Source of the DNA: Burkholderiales bacterium
GTDB lineage: Bacteria; Pseudomonadota; Gammaproteobacteria; Burkholderiales; Usitatibacteraceae
Direction: 5' to 3'
Assembly: GCA_017880705.1 (NCBI GenBank)
Contig: JADGRS010000066.1
Coordinates: 1 to 10,744, forward strand
DNA: 10,744 bases
Shown in pieces: positions 7,535 to 10,744 of this stretch. Position 1 is the stretch's first letter, and every line of letters begins with the position of its first letter. Position numbers and translations under genes: made by a program. The notes under the pieces were generated by a model that saw nothing but the letters and a program-made list of their open reading frames with translations, searched no databases and had not been told where the DNA came from.

Positions 7535-8491
7535 CTAGTTCGTGGCAATGCTCTTCAGGTCTTCGGCGAAGACGCTCTTCGCCTGGGTCTGGCGCAACGT
7601 CGCGACGAATTTCGCCTTCACCGCGTCGTTGCCGGGCCACACGGTCTCGAGCCAGTTGAAGCCCGCGGCGCCGTGCCCGGTGTAGGCGTAGCGGTTGATC
7701 TCCGCGGAAACTCCGGCGAGCACGCCGTTCTCGAAGTAGCTCTCCCACTTCAGCTGGTCGGCGGAGCGGTTCGCCTTGATGGAGCTCAGACGCGACTTGA
7801 TCTCCGCGGTGCGCGCCTGGCGCCTCGAGCTCGTATATTCGGCGCAACGCTCCTTCAGCCAGGGATTCGCGCTCGCGAGCGCCTGCGAGCACACCGGCGG
7901 CGGCTGGCCCGGCAGGCGCGACTGCATCAGGTCCTGCGCGAACTGCAGCCTGCCCTTGGGCCCGACCTCGAGAATCAGCAGCGGAAAGTACGAGTTCGCG
8001 TAGGGCGCGAACGCGTTGGCCGACGAATCGTCCGCCGACACCATCACCGGAGCCTTGCGCCCCGGCACCTCGATGAAATCCCCGCCGCCCATGCTGCCCG
8101 CCGAATAGACGGCGAGGCGCTTCACCTGCGGCTTCAGCTGGTAGACGTGATGCGTGGTGCAGCAATTCGCCCCGCCCGTGTTGCTCGAAAAATGCACCGT
8201 GGGCTGGCCGTTGCCCGCGAGGTCGCGGCCGATCGACTGGATGGTCCACTTGGACCCGGGATCGGTCTCCTTGGGATTCGACTGCCACGCAGGCTTGCCG
8301 CCCTTGCCGAAGATGAGCGCATGCTGCTCGCCGCCGCCCTTGGGACGCGCCACGACCGCCTCGAACTCGTTGAAGCTCTTCGAGTCCACCGCCTCCAGGC
8401 CCTGCGACTCGAGCCATGCCTTCGAATCCTGGGCGAACGCGGGAATCGAAGCCCCGGCCAGCATCCAGAACGCGATCGCGATCCAGCGCAT
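7535..8491 (-). CDS. Secreted protein of unknown function with a GGANCC motif
   Basis: I do not recognise this 318-residue protein as a named family. A clear signal peptide covers residues 1-20 (hydrophobic core, AFA before QDS), so it is exported, probably to the periplasm. Around residues 88-117, RDLAGNGQP is followed by SSNTGGANCCTTHHV. This resembles the pairing of a degenerate DxDGDG-type repeat with GGAHCC found in some exported bacterial proteins with FG-GAP-like segments; that comparison is from memory. Four cysteines (110, 111, 201, 216) could form disulphides. The last hundred residues are charged and likely helical, with an Arg/Lys-rich stretch near 214-240. AGGGGG lies about five bases before the ATG, supporting the start. 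It lies 51 bases downstream of the TRAP receptor gene on the same strand, so co-transcription is possible. It converges with the GGDEF-EAL gene with only five bases between stop codons and no terminator visible. Confidence 0.8.
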   Translation of the reverse strand: MRWIAIAFWMLAGASIPAFAQDSKAWLESQGLEAVDSKSFNEFEAVVARPKGGGEQHALIFGKGGKPAWQSNPKETDPGSKWTIQSIGRDLAGNGQPTVHFSSNTGGANCCTTHHVYQLKPQVKRLAVYSAGSMGGGDFIEVPGRKAPVMVSADDSSANAFAPYANSYFPLLILEVGPKGRLQFAQDLMQSRLPGQPPPVCSQALASANPWLKERCAEYTSSRRQARTAEIKSRLSSIKANRSADQLKWESYFENGVLAGVSAEINRYAYTGHGAAGFNWLETVWPGNDAVKAKFVATLRQTQAKSVFAEDLKSIATN

Positions 8492-8542
8492 GGGGTCCCC
8501 CTTCCGATGATGATTCCCGCGTAAATTACCACGCCGCGCGGT

Positions 8543-9517
8543 TTACCTGATCGCCTCCACTCGGTCATAGAGCTCCCGCGGCCACGGCGCGTCGGGCGAG
8601 GTCACCGCCTTCTGCACCGCCTGCATGAAGGGCCGGCGATCGACCTTCACCACGGTCTTGCCGCGCTTCTCGAAGTCCGTGACGAGGCGGTTCTCGGCGT
8701 CGTAGATCTCCTGGGTGGCGCGCGAAGAGGCCTCCCACAGGACTTCCGAGAAGATCTTGCGGTCCGCGTCGTTGAGCTTCGCCCAAGTGCCCGCCCCCAT
8801 GATCGTCACCAGCGACTCGGTGATGTGGCCGGTGAGGATGATGTACTTCTGCACCTCGTAGAACTTCTTCGCGTCGATCGTGGGCAGCGGATTTTCCTGC
8901 GCGTCGACGGTGCCGTTCTGCAGCGCGAGGTACACCTCGGCGAACGCGATCGGCGTCGGATTGGCGCCCACGGCGCGCGGGAACATCACGAAGAGCGGCG
9001 CGTCCGGCACGCGCAGCTTCATGCCCTTCATGTCCTCGGGCTTGGTCACCATCTTGTTCGCCGTGAGGTGGCGCAGCCCGTAGTACGTGTATCCCAGGAT
9101 CTTCGCCCCGCCCGTCTTCTCCTCGTACCCCTTCGCGAGATCCTTGAAGACCGGCCCGTTGCGGAATTTCTGCCAATGGTCGTAGTCGCGGAAGATGAAG
9201 GGCCCCGCCGCGATCGAGATCGGCGGATAGGCGCGCCCCGCGAAGGCGGTGCCCGTGTAGATGATGTCGACCGTGCCGAGCGGCAATGCCTGGTTGAGGT
9301 CGGTCTCCTTGCCCAGCGTGGAGGCGGGAAAGACGTCGATCTCGTAGCGGCCGTTGGTGCGCTTCTTGATCTCCTCGGCCGCCCACAACGCCTGCGTGTG
9401 GTACGGCTCGGAAGTCTCGTACACGTGCGCCCACTTGAGCTTGGTTTGCGCCGCGGCAAGCGGGGCGATGGCGAGCATTGCGGCGAGCGCGAGCACGCCG
9501 AGGCTGCGGTGGTTCAT
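8543..9517 (-). CDS. dctP: TRAP transporter solute-binding protein, DctP family
   Basis: DctP proteins bind a small, usually carboxylate-bearing solute in the periplasm and deliver it to the DctQM membrane permease, driven by an ion gradient. The 324 residues are a normal length. Residues 1-23 form a signal peptide (cleavage after LAAA). Family signatures are the run from MKGMKLRVPDAP, with the conserved Arg169 that pairs with a ligand carboxylate, through GANPTPIAFAEVYLALQNGTV and DAQENPLP (Asn209). The ATG at 9517 has AGGAG at 9524-9528, six bases upstream, and is followed directly by the signal peptide; the longer open frame upstream is only the antisense of the lactonase gene. No dctQ or dctM gene is present: upstream is a divergent lactonase gene, downstream an unknown secreted protein. 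The ligand cannot be read from sequence; a sugar acid is a guess from the neighbour. Confidence 0.94.
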   Translation of the reverse strand: MNHRSLGVLALAAMLAIAPLAAAQTKLKWAHVYETSEPYHTQALWAAEEIKKRTNGRYEIDVFPASTLGKETDLNQALPLGTVDIIYTGTAFAGRAYPPISIAAGPFIFRDYDHWQKFRNGPVFKDLAKGYEEKTGGAKILGYTYYGLRHLTANKMVTKPEDMKGMKLRVPDAPLFVMFPRAVGANPTPIAFAEVYLALQNGTVDAQENPLPTIDAKKFYEVQKYIILTGHITESLVTIMGAGTWAKLNDADRKIFSEVLWEASSRATQEIYDAENRLVTDFEKRGKTVVKVDRRPFMQAVQKAVTSPDAPWPRELYDRVEAIR

Positions 9518-9610
9518 GGGTTTCTCCTCGTGGGGCTGCCCGAATTCGACGGTCGCATGATGACATGGACGCCGTCGCCGGGCATCGCGGACTGTGTGAT
9601 GATGCAGCCC
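9518..9610. promoter_or_regulatory. Divergent intergenic region between dctP and the SMP-30 lactonase gene
   Basis: These 93 bases must carry the promoters of both flanking genes unless the lactonase starts further upstream (in-frame ATGs at 9557, 9560, 9599 and 9602). Apart from the dctP Shine-Dalgarno sequence at 9524-9528 I see no clear -35/-10 pair and no obvious operator palindrome. Shared control is an inference from the layout. Confidence 0.4.
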
Positions 9611-10558
9611 ATGACCGATGCGTCCTGGCAGCCGGCTGTGCGCTATCCCGATCCTGCGATCGAGGTCCTCGATCCGCGCTTCGAGCGGCTGCGCCTGAAG
9701 AGCGCGAGCGTCGAGCGGCTTGCGACGGGAACGCGATGGGCCGAGGGCCCCGTCTGGTTCGGCGACTTGCGCACGCTCGTCTGGAGCGACATCCCCAACG
9801 ACCGCATGCTGCGCTGGGACGAGGAGGCGGGCGCGGTGGGCGTCTTCCGCAAGCCCTCGGGATACGCGAACGGCAACACACGCGATCGCCAGGGGCGGCT
9901 CGTCACCTGCGAGCATGGCGCGCGGCGCGTCACGCGCACCGAGCACGACGGCACCCTCACGGTGATCGCCGAGCGCTTCCAGGGCAAGCGCCTCAACTCC
10001 CCGAACGACGTCGTGGTGAAATCCGACGGCTCCATCTGGTTCACCGACCCCACCTTCGGCATCCTCTCCGACTACGAGGGCCATCGCGCGGCGCCCGAGC
10101 TCGCGACGAACGTCTATCGCGTCGACGCATCGAGCGGCGCCGTCACCGTGGTCGCGGGCGACATCGCGCTTCCCAACGGCCTCGCGTTCTCTCCCGACGA
10201 GAAGATGCTCTATATCGTCGAGTGCGGCGTGGCGCCGCGCCTCATCCACTCGTTCGACGTGGTCGACGGCATGCGGCTCGGGGCCTCGAGGGTCGCGGTC
10301 GACGCGGGCCCGGGCACGCCCGACGGATTGCGTTGCGACGTCGAGGGCAACCGCTGGTGTGGCTGGGGAATGGGAACGCATGAGCTCGATGGCGTTCGCG
10401 TGTTCTCGCCGGCGGGCGAGCCGCTGGGACACATTCACCTGCCGGAGCGCTGCGCCAACGTCTGCTTCGGCGGCGCCAAGGGCAATCGCCTCTTCATGGC
10501 GGCGAGCCACGGGCTCTATGGGCTCTACGTGAACACGCGGGGTGTTCCCCACGGCTGA
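9611..10558 (+). CDS. SMP-30/gluconolactonase-like calcium-dependent lactonase
   Basis: Members of this six-bladed beta-propeller family hydrolyse sugar lactones with a divalent metal, opening aldonolactones to acids. The 315 residues carry the family landmarks in order: WAEGPVWFGD (Glu45), WSDIPNDRMLRWD, NGNTRDRQGRLVTCEH, NSPNDVVVKSDGSIWFTDP (Asn132), LPNGLAFSPDE (Asn189) and GTPDGLRCD (Asp238). Glu45, Asn189 and Asp238 fit the metal ligands Glu18, Asn154 and Asp204 of human SMP-30. No signal peptide is visible, so the enzyme is cytoplasmic. The ATG at 9611 was chosen because relatives begin shortly before the YPDPAIEVLDPRF stretch; no strong ribosome-binding site decides between it and the nearby upstream ATGs. 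It is divergent from the TRAP receptor, an arrangement consistent with a sugar acid or lactone uptake and breakdown locus. The true substrate is unknown. Confidence 0.92.
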   Translation: MTDASWQPAVRYPDPAIEVLDPRFERLRLKSASVERLATGTRWAEGPVWFGDLRTLVWSDIPNDRMLRWDEEAGAVGVFRKPSGYANGNTRDRQGRLVTCEHGARRVTRTEHDGTLTVIAERFQGKRLNSPNDVVVKSDGSIWFTDPTFGILSDYEGHRAAPELATNVYRVDASSGAVTVVAGDIALPNGLAFSPDEKMLYIVECGVAPRLIHSFDVVDGMRLGASRVAVDAGPGTPDGLRCDVEGNRWCGWGMGTHELDGVRVFSPAGEPLGHIHLPERCANVCFGGAKGNRLFMAASHGLYGLYVNTRGVPHG

Positions 10559-10625
10559 ATGCCGGTCTCGTTGACGCGGACGCTTTCTGTCCCCAGACTG
10601 GTGCACTTACGTGGAGTCAAATGTC

Positions 10626-10744
10626 ATGCGACGACTGGCCGCCCTGCTCCTTGCGCTCTTGCTGCCGACCGTCTCATTCGCGAGCCCGGTCCTCCGCCGG
10701 ACTCCGCACCTGGATAGTCATTTTCCTGCTCGTGGTGGTGCAGA
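10626..10744 (+). CDS. Start of a small exported protein, cut by the right edge
   Basis: Only the first 39 codons are in the window. They begin with a classic signal peptide: MRRL, a leucine/alanine-rich core, and a likely cleavage site after VSFA (residue 19). GGAG at 10613-10616 lies nine bases before the ATG. The mature part seen (SPVLRRTPHLDSHFPARGG) is not recognisable. A TTGACG at 10571-10576, in the 67-base gap after the lactonase gene, could be a -35 element, but no good -10 follows. In another frame the same bases end in a strongly hydrophobic stretch (IVIFLLVVV, about 10712-10740), so a frameshift or an overlapping gene is possible. The call rests mainly on the signal peptide and ribosome-binding site. 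Confidence 0.55.
   Translation, partial: MRRLAALLLALLLPTVSFASPVLRRTPHLDSHFPARGGA

Noticed and set aside
4236..8417. A very long open frame on the minus strand opposite the GGDEF-EAL gene (1393 codons)
   Set aside because: It lies antisense to a gene with clear domains, has the Arg/Ala/His-rich composition of a GC-rich shadow frame, and crosses the unknown secreted gene in the wrong frame.
9518..10606. Upstream extension of the dctP reading frame to 10606, giving a 687-residue protein
   Set aside because: The extra part is antisense to the lactonase gene. A signal peptide and a good Shine-Dalgarno sequence mark the real start at 9517.
1..10744. tRNA, rRNA, riboswitch, phage or defence genes
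   Set aside because: Reading both strands I found no cloverleaf, no rRNA-like stretch and no integrase, nuclease or toxin-like protein; almost all the sequence is taken up by metabolic, transport and signalling genes. A tRNAscan or Rfam run would be the decisive check.

Overview
The window is about 10.7 kb of very GC-rich DNA, coding on nearly every base. It carries seven protein genes, of which the first is cut by the left edge, plus the start of an eighth at the right edge. The aspartokinase resembles betaproteobacterial LysC, and the mix of a TRAP solute receptor, an SMP-30 lactonase and a large c-di-GMP signalling protein fits an environmental, Gram-negative, probably betaproteobacterial chromosome. 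That placement is inferred from sequence character only; no rRNA or other marker gene is present.

Layout from left to right. Positions 1-504 (+) hold the C-terminal end of a gamma-glutamyltransferase. Positions 505-586 hold a palindromic REPIN-like repeat that fills the gap to the convergent gene. Positions 588-2687 (-) encode a secreted S9A prolyl oligopeptidase. Positions 2636-2680 hold two more copies of the same repeat core, in direct orientation, lying inside the 5' end of the oligopeptidase gene. Positions 2684-3943 (-) encode aspartokinase LysC. A short divergent promoter region follows, then a CHASE-PAS-PAS-PAS-GGDEF-EAL protein (4008-7529, +). Next come a secreted protein of unknown function (7535-8491, -) and a TRAP solute-binding protein (8543-9517, -). 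An SMP-30/gluconolactonase-like enzyme (9611-10558, +) is divergent from the receptor, and the first codons of a small exported protein start at 10626 (+).

The genes do not form one pathway. lysC and the oligopeptidase gene appear to be one leftward transcription unit, with overlapping stop and start codons. The TRAP receptor and the lactonase share a 93-bp divergent control region and may serve uptake and catabolism of the same sugar acid or lactone, but the TRAP membrane subunits are absent. The GGDEF-EAL protein stands alone and looks competent for both synthesis and breakdown of c-di-GMP.

I see no convincing new multi-gene system. The most interesting signal is the repeat family built on the core GTGTCAGGTACGA. 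It brackets the oligopeptidase gene and, in the upstream copy pair, seems to supply in frame the first half of that protein's signal peptide. Second to this is a gamma-glutamyltransferase with changed residues at the donor-binding pocket.
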